DNA from: Bacillota bacterium
GTDB lineage: Bacteria > Bacillota > Clostridia > Lachnospirales > Lachnospiraceae
Direction: 5' to 3'
Assembly (NCBI GenBank): GCA_023420935.1
Contig: JAEZUR010000036.1
Location: 1 to 64,000 of the forward strand
Length of the DNA stretch: 64,000 nt
A program made the position numbers and the translations under genes. The notes beneath the pieces were generated by a model. The model was not told the DNA's origin. It saw nothing but the letters and a program-made list of their open reading frames with translations, and did no database searches. This document shows positions 1 to 9,700 of the stretch, piece after piece (the first letter of the stretch is position 1; each line of letters opens with the position of its first letter).

Positions 1-885
1 GTAATAAACTTCAAACTCCTTTCGCTCGATGGCGTTACGAAGTTCAGATTGTATTTCAATTTTCTCCATTAATTTATTATTAATGGATTCATCATAATAA
101 CAATGAGTATTCTTACCAATTCCTTTGGCTGCATACATGGCAGCATCTACATTTTTAATTAAGGTCTGTGTTGTCTTACCATCCTTTGGTGCCAAACAAA
201 CACCAATACTAATGGTAACAAAGAATTCTTTCATGGCAAGCACATAAGGATAAGAAAATACTTTCTGTACCTTCTTAATCTTCTCATCGTAATCACCAAC
301 ATCCATCATATTCTGTGTTAATATGATAAATTCATCGCCACCAAAACGGGCAAGATAATCATTTTCATCAATTACCTGTTTCAGACGGTCTGTTACATCA
401 ATTAAAAGTTCATCACCATAGGAATGTCCTAAGGTATCATTAATCATCTTGAAATTATCCAGATCGATATACATTAAAGCGATAATCTCATCTTTTCTTA
501 AGGTCTGCATAATATCCGTTAGCTTCTCTGAAAAAGCAGTACGGTTAGGAAGATCTGTCAAATAATCAGAGAAGGCAAGTTTCTTAATCTTCTCTTCACT
601 TCTTTTTAGCTCTTCATATTTCATGCTCAAGGCTGTCTGAGTGGCAGTAACCTCCTCATAAGCAGCCTCAAGCTCTAAGTAATTGTTCTCAAGTTGCAGC
701 TTGGCCGCTTTCGTTGCTGACTCTGCTGCATTTTTCTTCTTTATGTTAACTAATAAGATAAATAATATTGCTATTAATAGCAGAACTAATACAAGACTTC
801 CCAACATGGAATAACGTGCAAGCATACGATTTACATCGGCTGTCGCTAGAAAAAAGTTCATCGTACTACTATGTATTCCAAACAT
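1..885 (-). CDS. GGDEF-EAL cyclic di-GMP signalling protein, 3' end outside window
   Basis: Reading on the minus strand from ATG at 885 gives 295 residues before the window edge. AAGGAGGA lies just upstream of the ATG. A single hydrophobic segment (about residues 22-47) is followed by a Lys/Glu-rich, probably coiled-coil linker (48-95) and a GGDEF domain with an intact RFGGDEF signature; GGDEF is at residues 182-186. The last residues, around ELRNAIERKEFEVYY, look like the opening of an EAL phosphodiesterase domain. Diguanylate cyclases make c-di-GMP and EAL domains degrade it. An intact GGDEF suggests cyclase activity, but many tandem proteins are only phosphodiesterases, and the EAL catalytic motif lies outside the window. 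It is a possible source or sink for the c-di-GMP read by the riboswitch at 24158-24248. Confidence 0.9.
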   Translation of the reverse strand, partial: MFGIHSSTMNFFLATADVNRMLARYSMLGSLVLVLLLIAILFILLVNIKKKNAAESATKAAKLQLENNYLELEAAYEEVTATQTALSMKYEELKRSEEKIKKLAFSDYLTDLPNRTAFSEKLTDIMQTLRKDEIIALMYIDLDNFKMINDTLGHSYGDELLIDVTDRLKQVIDENDYLARFGGDEFIILTQNMMDVGDYDEKIKKVQKVFSYPYVLAMKEFFVTISIGVCLAPKDGKTTQTLIKNVDAAMYAAKGIGKNTHCYYDESINNKLMEKIEIQSELRNAIERKEFEVYY

Positions 886-1020
886 CGGTATCCTCCTTGT
901 ATTAATCAAAATGTATTATAACCAAGTAAATTATACCTACTATAAGCCTGAATTTCAACTAAAAAATGCAATTTTCTAATATTTCGGTCTTTTTGCCTTC
1001 TTTTTTCGCTGCTTTTCAAA

Positions 1021-2412
1021 CTATTTCGACAAATATTCATCGATTCCTTTTGCGGCAGCTTTACCAGCACCCATTGCTAATATAACGGTAGCTGCACCAG
1101 TTACGGCATCACCACCAGCATAAACGCCTTCTTTGGTTGTAGCACCAGTTTCTTCATTGGCAATAATACATCTCCAACGGTTTGTCTCAAGGCCATCCGT
1201 GGTGGATGCAATCAATGGATTTGGACTAGTTCCTAAGGACATAATAACAGCATCTAATTCTAAGGTAAATTCAGAACCTGCTTTTTCCTTTGGACTTCTT
1301 CTTCCAGATTCATCTGGCTCACCTAATTCCATTTCTACGCAAACCATACCTTTTACCCAACCTTTATCATCCACTAAGATTTCTTTTGGATTGGTCAGTA
1401 GATTAAAGATAATTCCCTCTTCTTTGGCATGGTGAACTTCTTCCACTCTGGCAGGAAGTTCTGCCTCACTTCTACGGTATACCACGTGAACCTCTGCACC
1501 TAAACGAAGTGCAGTTCTAGCAGCATCCATAGCAACATTTCCACCACCAACTACTGCAACTTTACTACCAGCGATGATTGGTGTGTCATAGCTTTTATCA
1601 AATGCTTTCATTAAATTACTTCTAGTTAAGTACTCATTGGCTGAGAATACACCATTGGCATTTTCTCCTGGAATACCCATGAACTTAGGAAGACCAGCTC
1701 CGGAACCGATGAATACTGCATCAAATCCTTCTTCTTCCATTAACTCATCAATGGTCGTTGCTTTACCAATAACCACGTTAGTTTCAATCTTAACGCCTAA
1801 TTCTTTTACATTATCAATTTCTGCTTGTACTACGGATGATTTTGGTAAACGGAATTCTGGAATACCATAGGACAACACTCCACCTGCTTCATGCAATGCT
1901 TCAAAAATAGTAACGTCGTATCCCATCTTTGCAAGATCTCCTGCACAAGTTAAACCTGCAGGACCGGAACCGATAACTGCAACTTTTTTACCATTTTTAT
2001 GTTCTGGTGCACTTGGCTTAATATCATTTTCTCTCGCCCAATCTGCAACAAATCTTTCTAATTTACCAATGGAAACAGGTTCCCCTTTGATTCCTCTAAT
2101 ACAAAGAGCTTCACACTGGGATTCCTGTGGACATACACGACCACATACTGCTGGAAGGGCAGAATATTGGCTAATTACACGGTAAGCTTGTTCTACATTT
2201 CCTTCTTCCACTTGTTTAATAAAACCAGGAATATCTATGGATACAGGACAGCCCTGTATACATTTTGCATTTTTACATTTTAAACATCTAGTAGATTCTG
2301 CCATTGCTTCTTCTATATTATAACCAAGACATACTTCTTCAAAGTTTGTTGCTCTTTCTTTGGCATCTTGTTCTCTCACTGGTACTTTTGTTAACACATC
2401 TTTTATTACCAT
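1021..2412 (-). CDS. nfnB: NADH-dependent ferredoxin:NADP+ oxidoreductase large subunit NfnB (GltA-like)
   Basis: 463 residues. The N-terminus carries two ferredoxin-like Cys clusters (Cys43, 46, 51, 55, then CGRVCPQESQCEALC near 90-105). An FAD-binding GSGPAGL motif follows near residue 147 and an NAD(P)-binding GGGNVAMDAA motif near 292. This layout is shared by the glutamate synthase small subunit and by NfnB. The gene overlaps the upstream nfnA stop by one base (TAATG), and no gltB large subunit is nearby. The pair is therefore best read as the electron-bifurcating NfnAB complex, which couples NADH, reduced ferredoxin and NADP+ in clostridia. Automatic annotation often calls it glutamate synthase small subunit. 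The Nfn assignment rests on gene pairing and length. Confidence 0.87.
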   Translation of the reverse strand: MVIKDVLTKVPVREQDAKERATNFEEVCLGYNIEEAMAESTRCLKCKNAKCIQGCPVSIDIPGFIKQVEEGNVEQAYRVISQYSALPAVCGRVCPQESQCEALCIRGIKGEPVSIGKLERFVADWARENDIKPSAPEHKNGKKVAVIGSGPAGLTCAGDLAKMGYDVTIFEALHEAGGVLSYGIPEFRLPKSSVVQAEIDNVKELGVKIETNVVIGKATTIDELMEEEGFDAVFIGSGAGLPKFMGIPGENANGVFSANEYLTRSNLMKAFDKSYDTPIIAGSKVAVVGGGNVAMDAARTALRLGAEVHVVYRRSEAELPARVEEVHHAKEEGIIFNLLTNPKEILVDDKGWVKGMVCVEMELGEPDESGRRSPKEKAGSEFTLELDAVIMSLGTSPNPLIASTTDGLETNRWRCIIANEETGATTKEGVYAGGDAVTGAATVILAMGAGKAAAKGIDEYLSK

Positions 2413-3302
2413 TATTGGTCACCTCCGCATCCGCAGCCACCATTACGATGAGTTGCGCCTTCTGTCATCTCAAGCATTTTTCTTCCTTCTTCTGATTTAT
2501 ACATCTGTTGTCTCTTAATGGATTCATCAAAATCCACCAAATGTCCATCAAATTCTGGTCCATCCACACAAGCGAATTTAACCACACCACCTACTGTTAA
2601 GCGGCAAGCTCCACACATACCAGTTCCATCCACCATAATAGGGTTCATACTTACAATGGTTTGAATTCCTAATTCTTTTGTTAAAAGACTTACGAATTTC
2701 ATCATGATAATTGGTCCAATGGCAATTACTAAATCGTATTTCTTACCTTGATTATTTACTAAATCTTTAATCTGATCATTTACATTTCCGTGGAAACCAT
2801 ATGTACCGTCATCGGTTGCAACATATACATTGGCTGCCCATTGTTTCATCTCTTCTTCTAAAATAATTAAATCTTTATTTCTAGATCCAATGATTACATC
2901 CACATCATAACCATTTTCTTTCATCCATTTTACCTGTGGATATACTGGTGCTGTACCAACACCACCTGCAACAAATAATATATTAAGTTTCTTAAGTTCT
3001 TCTGGATCTTCATCAATTAATTCTGATTTACATCCAAGAGGACCTACGAAATCGCGGAAAAATTCACCTTCTTCATACTTTGCCATTGCTTGAGTGGAAG
3101 ATCCAAGTGTTTGGAATACAATGGTAACACTTCCAAGTTCTCTATCATAATCGCAAATAGTTAAAGGAATTCTTTCACCTTTTTCATCTACTTTAACAAT
3201 TACAAACTGTCCAGGATAACAATTCTTAGCAACACGAGGTGCTTCGATATCCATTAAGTAAATATTATTTGTTAAGCTTTTTTTCTTTAAAATCTTAAAC
3301 AT
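2412..3302 (-). CDS. nfnA: NADH-dependent ferredoxin:NADP+ oxidoreductase small subunit NfnA
   Basis: 296 residues from ATG at 3302. A longer reading begins at 3317, but that ATG lies inside the GGAGG ribosome site serving 3302. The protein is of the dihydroorotate dehydrogenase electron-transfer-subunit type: an N-terminal FAD-binding beta-barrel (IPLTICDYD), an NAD-binding centre (VAGGVGTAPVYP), and a C-terminal [2Fe-2S] cluster region (GTGMCGACR and the distant VKFACVDGPEF). The tail is Gly/Cys-rich (GGCGCGGD). NfnA bears the NADH-binding FAD and [2Fe-2S] centre in the bifurcating NfnAB heterodimer. It is translationally coupled to nfnB by a one-base stop/start overlap. A PyrK role is unlikely, as no pyrD is adjacent. 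Confidence 0.87.
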   Translation of the reverse strand: MFKILKKKSLTNNIYLMDIEAPRVAKNCYPGQFVIVKVDEKGERIPLTICDYDRELGSVTIVFQTLGSSTQAMAKYEEGEFFRDFVGPLGCKSELIDEDPEELKKLNILFVAGGVGTAPVYPQVKWMKENGYDVDVIIGSRNKDLIILEEEMKQWAANVYVATDDGTYGFHGNVNDQIKDLVNNQGKKYDLVIAIGPIIMMKFVSLLTKELGIQTIVSMNPIMVDGTGMCGACRLTVGGVVKFACVDGPEFDGHLVDFDESIKRQQMYKSEEGRKMLEMTEGATHRNGGCGCGGDQ

Positions 3303-3440
3303 AACCCTTGCCTCCATCTAATCAAATTATATCAGTTTACTATACTGAAATTTCGCATTCTACATCATTATACTGTATTTAATACAAATAATCTACATTG
3401 TTTTTTTACCAGCTAGTCTATCATCCTCTTATACGGAAAG

Positions 3441-3470
3441 AAAGACGGGGAGCTGTTCTCCCGTCTTTTT
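3441..3470 (-). terminator. Intrinsic terminator downstream of adh (bidirectional shape)
   Basis: AAAGACGGG at 3441-3449 pairs with CCCGTCTTT at 3460-3468, leaving a 10-base loop. A pyrimidine-rich tract continues on the minus strand and five T follow on the plus strand. It lies between the end of the iron alcohol dehydrogenase and the start of nfnA, both on the minus strand, and probably ends the adh transcript. Confidence 0.75.
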
Positions 3471-3504
3471 CCTATAAAATTATATTATTCTATTTATGTA
3501 TGAA

Positions 3505-4677
3505 CTAGAATTCAACTTCTGTTCCATAATAGGTACAAGTTAATAATTTCTCCATTTCGGCTGGAGTAATGGATCTTGGATTAGAACCAGTACAAGCATC
3601 ACCAACTGCTAACTCAGCAATCTTCGCTACTTTTTCTTTGAACTCTTCTTCTACAATACCAAATTCTTTTAATGTTTTTGGAATTCCCATTGTTACATTA
3701 TAAGCATCAATCTTATCACAAAGTGCTGTAACACATTCTGCATCTGTTCCTGTAATTCCAACACTTCTAGCAATTTCAGCGTAACGTGCCTGTGCATTCT
3801 TCGCATTGAATTTGATAACGTATGGTAAGTAGATGGCATTGGCACATCCGTGAGGAATATGACCAGTTGAGAAAGCAGCACCTGTCTTATGAGCCATGGA
3901 ATGTACAATACCAAGTAATGCATTAGAAAATGCCTGACCTGCTAAACATTGTGCATAGTGCATCTGCTCTCTTGCTTCCATATCTCCTTCATATGAAGCT
4001 GGAAGATACTGAAATACCATGTTGATTGCCTTTAAAGCCAATGGATCTGTAAATGGGCTATTTAATGTAGAAACAAAAGCTTCTACTGCATGAGTTAATG
4101 CATCCATTCCAGTATGAGCTGTTAAGGTAGCTGGCATTGTTTCTGCTAATGCTGGATCAACAATTGCAATATCAGGTGTAATATTAAAATCAGCTAATGG
4201 ATATTTAATTCCCTTAGCATAATCTGTGATTACGGAGAATGCTGTAACTTCTGTTGCAGTACCAGAGGTAGAAGGGATTGCAATAAATCTAGCTTTCTTT
4301 CTTAAGGTTGGGAATGAAAATGGTTGAATAATTGCTTCAAATGTAGTTTCTGGATATTCATAGAACACCCACATAGCTTTGGCTGCATCAATCGGAGAAC
4401 CACCACCCATGGAAATAATCCAGTCTGGTTCGAATTCTCTCATGGCCTGTGCACCCTTCATAACTGTTTCGACAGATGGATCTGGCTCAACATTTTCGAA
4501 TAAAAGTGTTTCGATTCCTGCTTCTTTTAAATAATCAACTACTTTATCAACGAAACCGAATTTCTTCATGGAACCGCCGCCTAAAACAAGGATCGCTTTC
4601 TTTCCTTCTATATTCTTAAGCTGTTCAAGAGCTCCTTTTCCATAATACATATCTCTTGGCAATGTGAATCTCATCAT
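3505..4677 (-). CDS. Iron-containing alcohol dehydrogenase
   Basis: 390 residues, the usual length of group III Fe-ADHs. The nucleotide-binding GGGSPIDAAKA is near residue 97. The family signature GMDALTHAVEA is at about 184-195 and HGCANAIYLP near 271, with the Asp and His residues that bind the metal. These enzymes interconvert aldehydes or ketones and alcohols with NAD(P)H. The substrate (ethanol, butanol, 1,3-propanediol or lactaldehyde) cannot be told from the sequence. The gene is monocistronic, with its own promoter at 4729-4757 and a terminator at 3441-3470. Two adjacent ATG codons follow AAGGAGG; the first is used here. The promoter spacer contains a Rex-like palindrome, which would fit redox control of fermentation. 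Confidence 0.9.
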   Translation of the reverse strand: MMRFTLPRDMYYGKGALEQLKNIEGKKAILVLGGGSMKKFGFVDKVVDYLKEAGIETLLFENVEPDPSVETVMKGAQAMREFEPDWIISMGGGSPIDAAKAMWVFYEYPETTFEAIIQPFSFPTLRKKARFIAIPSTSGTATEVTAFSVITDYAKGIKYPLADFNITPDIAIVDPALAETMPATLTAHTGMDALTHAVEAFVSTLNSPFTDPLALKAINMVFQYLPASYEGDMEAREQMHYAQCLAGQAFSNALLGIVHSMAHKTGAAFSTGHIPHGCANAIYLPYVIKFNAKNAQARYAEIARSVGITGTDAECVTALCDKIDAYNVTMGIPKTLKEFGIVEEEFKEKVAKIAELAVGDACTGSNPRSITPAEMEKLLTCTYYGTEVEF

Positions 4678-4728
4678 AACAAATAATCCTCCTTGAAATT
4701 AAATAGTGTATACTTTTAAGATGAGGTT

Positions 4729-4757
4729 ATTATATCATCGTTAATTAATTAACGCAA
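4729..4757 (-). promoter_or_regulatory. Promoter of the iron alcohol dehydrogenase with Rex-like operator
   Basis: On the minus strand, TTGCGT (4752-4757) and TATAAT (4729-4734) are 17 bases apart, a good vegetative promoter. The spacer contains the perfect 14-bp palindrome GTTAATTAATTAAC (4740-4753). This fits the core GTTAA-N4-TTAAC of clostridial Rex sites. Rex is a repressor that senses the NADH/NAD+ ratio, so binding here would block polymerase. The outer consensus bases are not conserved, so the Rex assignment is inference. Confidence 0.65.
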
Positions 4758-4954
4758 TTCTTTTTCATATTGTATTACTTTTAGTACAATTATCATAGGA
4801 TAATCACGGGTTTATTGGGTTTTATCAACAATTTATGGGGTGTTTTGCCATGATAGTGCAACAATTATGTGAAATGAATTGATATATTCTTAACACTTGT
4901 TACACATAGGGTGATTTGTATTGGAAATTGTCCAAGGGGGATTGAAATGGGGAC

Positions 4955-5196
4955 GGCGTCACAAGTCTGGTGGGGATTGTGAACGGAATATGTGAGCAGG
5001 GCTATCCAACTGTCTCGCCTTACCTTCAAGCGGTATCTGTCTTATTAAGCCCCATAGATGCGAAAATGCGCACAGCTGCACGCATTTTTGCTGGGTCTTA
5101 AACGAAAGATGAGCAACCACTTTCAGCCGGTCTTCGTCAGTTGGATAGCCCTGCCCACATATTCCTTGTTTACGTTTATTGATGACTTATGACGCC
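4955..5196. repeat. Giant hairpin repeat, family A copy 1
   Basis: This 242-bp imperfect palindrome lies between adh and the small membrane-protein gene. The best arms are 4986-5012 and 5138-5164 (27 bp, one mismatch), extended outward by GGCGTCA (4955-4961) and TGACGCC (5190-5196). The inner part forms a second stem, GCGAAAATGCG against CGCATTTTTGC. Blocks shared with the other copies are GCCTTACCTTC (5017-5027), CATAGATGC (5053-5061), TTTTTGCTG (5085-5093) and CAGCCGGTCT (5124-5133). The outer arms are unrelated to those of the other copies. The rest of 4758-5317 shows no gene. Confidence 0.8.
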
Positions 5197-5317
5197 TTAC
5201 ATTGTTCAAATTACTTGATTTAATTATTATAATAACTATTGAATAATTAACTTGCTATGCTGTATAATTCAATTAAGGGATATTGGTAATAATTGTATTA
5301 TTAATAGGAGGATGTAT

Positions 5318-5713
5318 ATGGATATAAAAAGGCCTTTAGGTGTAACAATCATTGGATTTTTCTATATATTGGGTTCGATTGTTTTAATTGCAACATTATT
5401 TACAAATGTGAGGCAACAATTTGGTATTGCAGTTAGATTTGGTGCTCCTTCTATTCCAGAAAATATTATGAGAGTCCTAGTGATCGTAGTATCTTTATTC
5501 ATGGCTTATGGATATTTAAGACTTAAAAGATGGGGATATTGGTTTATGATTACTTATACTATATATTTCTTAGTGATAAGTATTGGGTTGTCCCTGCAAT
5601 ATAAACATGAACTCTTTTACGGAAATGTTGTATTTTCAATTATGGTATTGGTATATACCTTATCAAAAAGAAGATATTTTAAGAAAGGGATTTATACTTT
5701 CCATACGAATTAA
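5318..5713 (+). CDS. Small predicted membrane protein, unknown function
   Basis: 131 residues from ATG at 5318. AGGAGG at 5306-5311 is six bases upstream, so the longer reading from 5252 and the ATG at 5312 (which overlaps the spacer) are not favoured. There are three to four hydrophobic segments (about residues 8-28, 48-65, 72-95 and 99-115) separated by short basic loops such as RLKRWGYWF and KRRYFKK. No catalytic motif is recognised. The layout resembles small integral membrane proteins that are common and unannotated in Lachnospiraceae. It is the only plus-strand gene in this part of the window and is followed immediately by a stable hairpin. Confidence 0.7.
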   Translation: MDIKRPLGVTIIGFFYILGSIVLIATLFTNVRQQFGIAVRFGAPSIPENIMRVLVIVVSLFMAYGYLRLKRWGYWFMITYTIYFLVISIGLSLQYKHELFYGNVVFSIMVLVYTLSKRRYFKKGIYTFHTN

Positions 5714-5736
5714 GGGAAGCCAACATGGCTTCCCTT
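5712..5736. terminator. Terminator-like hairpin between convergent genes
   Basis: AAGGGAAGCC (5712-5721) pairs perfectly with GGCTTCCCTT (5727-5736) across a 5-base loop. The left arm overlaps the stop codon of the small membrane protein. It lies between convergent genes and could stop transcripts from either side, but no long T run follows on either strand. Confidence 0.55.
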
Positions 5737-5784
5737 ATAACCTTTGATCTGATTATTTCTATATGCTACTTATTTACTGTTATT

Positions 5785-6288
5785 TCACATAAGTTCTTTT
5801 ATTAATAGTTCTGGATTTTCTACGGTGGCTAGGTAGTTGTTGCTGTAGCGGTTATCGAAGCTTACGTCTTCTCCAAACCAGTCTGGGGCATTGAAGTTCT
5901 TAGCTTCTTCTTCGTTGGTAAATTCTACTTCTACGAAGATTAGGCCTTCTAATGCGCCTTGGAAGATGTCTAGTTCTGCTTTTTTTCCGTCGGGTAATGG
6001 TATGATGTAACGTTCTTTTTCGATTAGGTTACCGTCTGTTTTGGTTCTTAGGTGTTGGTAGCTTTCTTCGGTTAATGGCATCTCGATCTCATTGCAGACT
6101 CTGGCTTCTTTTCCTATGTTTTCATCTAGGCCGATTTTGGATTTGTAGGTTAAGATGTAATCTTCATTGCTTCTTCTGATTCGTACAACTGGTTTTGTAC
6201 ACAGGTATCCTTGTTCTATTACTTTCTTGTGATATTGATCTAGGTCGTTCAGTAACTCTTTGATTTTATATTTCTTTTCTATTTCCAT
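5785..6288 (-). CDS. CYTH domain protein (triphosphate tunnel metalloenzyme family)
   Basis: 167 residues opening with MEIEKKY, the ExExK signature of CYTH/TTM enzymes. Strand-like segments with alternating charged residues follow (VVRIRRSN, YILTYKSK, ELDIFQGAL, VEVEFTNEEEA), as expected for the tunnel of basic and acidic residues that holds a triphosphate and metal ions. Family members include adenylate cyclase class IV, thiamine triphosphatase and inorganic triphosphatase. Which activity applies here cannot be read from the sequence. The start overlaps the end of the gtrA-like gene by 23 bases, so the two genes are probably co-transcribed and coupled. Confidence 0.82.
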   Translation of the reverse strand: MEIEKKYKIKELLNDLDQYHKKVIEQGYLCTKPVVRIRRSNEDYILTYKSKIGLDENIGKEARVCNEIEMPLTEESYQHLRTKTDGNLIEKERYIIPLPDGKKAELDIFQGALEGLIFVEVEFTNEEEAKNFNAPDWFGEDVSFDNRYSNNYLATVENPELLIKELM

Positions 6289-6700
6289 CTGTCTTTTCCT
6301 CTCTTGTCTGAAAGATAAATAATTTACTTAATACGTAATTAAGGATTACCACAATTACGTTCATGGCTATTTTGGATAGCATATTATTCACCGCTAATAC
6401 ATCAACTAGCAGAAACATACCACCTTCATCTACAAAAAATGAAAATAACCTAGCAAGGAAGAATTTAAACATTTTCTGTATTTCCTCTTTTGGCGTTAAT
6501 TTGTCCTGAATAAATACAAATTTATCGTTGACTACATAGGCAAATAGAACCGATAATACCCAAGCGATGCCATTTGCGATTAGGCTTTCGATGCCTAGGA
6601 TATTGCAGGTTATGTGGTATACGACGATGTTAACAAGAGTGGTGAGTACTCCGGCTATTAGGTATGCTATTACTTCGCGGTTGAGAAATTTTTTGATCAA
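6266..6700 (-). CDS. GtrA-family membrane protein
   Basis: 144 residues with four hydrophobic segments (about 10-30, 38-58, 77-97 and 103-122) and the family-typical opening FLNREVIAYLIAGVLTTLVN. GtrA proteins are four-helix membrane proteins linked to transport of lipid-linked sugars or to surface polysaccharide modification. No glycosyltransferase gene is adjacent here. The partner is the overlapping CYTH gene, and the functional link between them is unknown. Upstream, at 6740-6758, is a hairpin that separates this pair from the pilus operon, although read-through is possible because all genes share the strand. Confidence 0.82.
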   Translation of the reverse strand: MIKKFLNREVIAYLIAGVLTTLVNIVVYHITCNILGIESLIANGIAWVLSVLFAYVVNDKFVFIQDKLTPKEEIQKMFKFFLARLFSFFVDEGGMFLLVDVLAVNNMLSKIAMNVIVVILNYVLSKLFIFQTREEKTDGNRKEI

Positions 6701-6739
6701 GTTTATGTGTCTCCTTTTAAGCTATTTACGTATGATAAA

Positions 6740-6758
6740 CGGGACTTTAGCAGTCCCG
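6740..6758 (-). terminator. Hairpin at the end of the type IV pilus operon
   Basis: CGGGACT (6740-6746) pairs with AGTCCCG (6752-6758) across a 5-base loop, and on the minus strand the stem is followed by GTTTAT. It sits 27 bases after the stop of the last pilus-operon gene. The T tract is weak, so termination may be partial. Confidence 0.55.
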
Positions 6759-6784
6759 CCACCTTAATTGTATTTTTTGCTTGT

Positions 6785-9700
6785 CTAATCTAAATCAAAT
6801 AGTACTTTTTTATAGAACTGTACATTACTGGCTCCTTCTAAACCTTTTTCATTTTCAATCGTAAATATGATTTGTCTCTTTTGTTCTGAATTAAATAAAC
6901 TCTTATCGTATTGTACAGTATAAGTATTACCATTTAATAGGTTAATCATGTTTTTACCATCTTTATTTACAAAAGATGTTGTAACCTTTACTCCTGCCTC
7001 ATTATATATATCCAAAGGCGTACCATCTGGCAATGTTGCTGTCACACCTAAATTCTGAGATAAGAAATTATAATCCCAGGGAATAAATTCTATGGTTATC
7101 TTATCTCCTGCAACATAAGTTGTGTCTTCATTTACATCCGAATTCAAATAGAAAGCATATTGACCTTTACCCGTTGTAAATGCATCTTGATTGGTCACTT
7201 CAATGGTTGGATTTCTTAATGAATTCTTATACGCTGCTATCATAGTATTAACAAATAACTTTGTTTCCATCGGTTCCAAGTTATTATTAGTAGAACTATG
7301 TCCAACTCCAGAATACGTTATATTTCCTTTATTGTAAATATAATAATTATTTGAAGCATCCTTTGGCGATGCATTATAAACTTTATACCTGTCCGCATAA
7401 GCACTTTCCTGTTGTTCACCTAAGCAATACCATACGACAATTTCTGGATCATTTAAGTTAAGTTGATTCCATTGACTATGTGTTGCTGCAACCGTAAAGG
7501 TTTCATCTATTTTATAAGGATACTCTGTCAACTGTCCATCATTTAATCTTGTAACTGTATTCGTTGTAAAAGTACCTCCCCTAGAACCATTTGGTCCAGA
7601 AAGAATATTTTTATATGCTAATTTCTGATCTACATTCGCTTTCTTCGCAGCAGTAAAATAGGTATAACCATGTATCTGGCCTGGATAAATCGTATTATCA
7701 ATTATACTCTTACCTTTAGAATCTGTATACCAGTCTTTATCAGGGTAGGAATCTTTATCTATTTTTCTCACTCCAAAACGATCCATACCAAGGATACCAC
7801 GGAAATTAAGATTAAAATTATATCCTGCAGGGCTTGGGTTATAGGACATATTATATGGAGACGTCGTATCATGGGTAAATAAAACACTTCGATAGTTCTC
7901 AATAAAATATTTTATATTATCCAAGGCTCCATTGCTATTTGATATATTTGCATAGGAATCGCCAAAACCTAAAATTAACATATTGTAATCTTTTAAAAGT
8001 TGATCTGTAGATTCTTTCCTTGCATCTGTTGAGCTTAAGAACGGCTTACCTTCATACATTTTCTCAAATTCACTAATCGTGATTGTTTTAAATGTTACTT
8101 TATAGTCATTTAAATCCCTCGTATACGTATAAAATAACTTCCTATCTGCTACATTTTTTTGAAGATTCAATGTAGTACTATCAGGATTTATCTGTAACAC
8201 TTTAATCTCTTCCTTTTGAGCATCACTACGCATAACGGCAGAATAGCCCTTCACTTCATCGCACACAAACTCATTATTCACATCAACTATCTTAAGTTTC
8301 CATGGAATCACTCCAAAATAGTCACTTGCTAAAGGTTTTATTAACGTATTTGAAACATTTGCCATTACATTGGATTGGCTCATATTAATTTCGGAATCTG
8401 CAAATCTACCATCTGCATTTCCATCAATATAAAGATATACATTATATCTTGTTGTATCTATTCCTTTAATTGTGTATATAAAATTTAACTTACGGTTCTT
8501 TAAATTTGTGCTGTTAATATAATTTGTATCACTAATAATACCTCCTGTTTCAGTTCCAATATACTCCTTCGGCTCTTCCGATAAGATAAGTTGAGGTTTT
8601 TCATTTTTAATCTTATCTAAAACTTTTTTATTTACATAAGTATCTGCAGAATCTATAAGACTATCCTTTGCAGCACTCGTTTTTCCCTTAGCTATAAACT
8701 GATAGATGATAGAATTACTGTCGACTAATGCATTAGTCAAAGTAGAACCCGTTTGATACAGCTTTGTGTCCGTTAAGATAGGATATCCTGCTGCCAGATA
8801 GTTGTTCAAGGCTTCTGCTTTTAACGCTGTAATATCATTACCTGGTAATCGAATAATTGAATTAGCACCATTAATCCAGTTAACATTAAGATTGCTATTT
8901 AAATTACTACCACTGTTTCCCAATGTTGCACTAATGGAGTCTCCCACATGAAGATATATCTTTCCGTCTAGCAAATTGTCATTGTAATCAGGAACTATCA
9001 TATTTGCCCCAGCAATATATTTTGTTGCAGTGTTGAAACCACCACAATTCATACCTAAATATATCATATCGTATTTACTATTTAGATCTTCAATGGTCCC
9101 AATAAATTCTGATGATGTCATCGGTACAATCTTAATAGTTCCAGAGTAATAAGGAATCATCATTCTTATGGTATGAGCTGTGATAGTAAAATCCTTGCAA
9201 GGCTCAAGATCCAAAATCGTAAGATTTTCTTTATTAATTATATTCTCATTATTCTGTACTCCCAAAATATACTGTACTGCAGTGGCTGGATCATTTTCAC
9301 CGCCATTACTTAATATATAGCTAGATAGTTCTTCGGTGAATTTGTTAGCTGAAACACTAATCGTGTTATTTACAAAGTGCTGTGTCATTGTACAATCACT
9401 GTTATAGGTGAATACTCTTCCGATTACACTTACATTACCACTCAGATTGCTATTTAACTTATAAGTTTCCCAAGATGCTTCGGAATCCCAATGTTTGTTC
9501 CATGCTCCAGTTCCATCCTTTTGCGTCGGCATAAACGTAGATTGAGACCAATATCTCTTTTCATTATCCGTCTTTTGTGCAGTAAATAAACCATTTTGTA
9601 CCAAAGGCGTAATTGTACCATTATAATCATTTAAAAATAAATTATAGAAGGCATGAGGATCCATAGTTTTCATCATAAATGCTAATTTATAGACATTATT

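Noticed and set aside
1021..2412. Naming the 463-residue protein glutamate synthase small subunit.
   Set aside because: No large subunit gene is present, and the one-base overlap with an NfnA-type gene fits NfnAB better. A biochemical test would settle it.
3693..3923. 76-codon minus-strand frame inside the alcohol dehydrogenase gene.
   Set aside because: It overlaps a strongly supported gene in another frame, without a ribosome site or recognisable protein.
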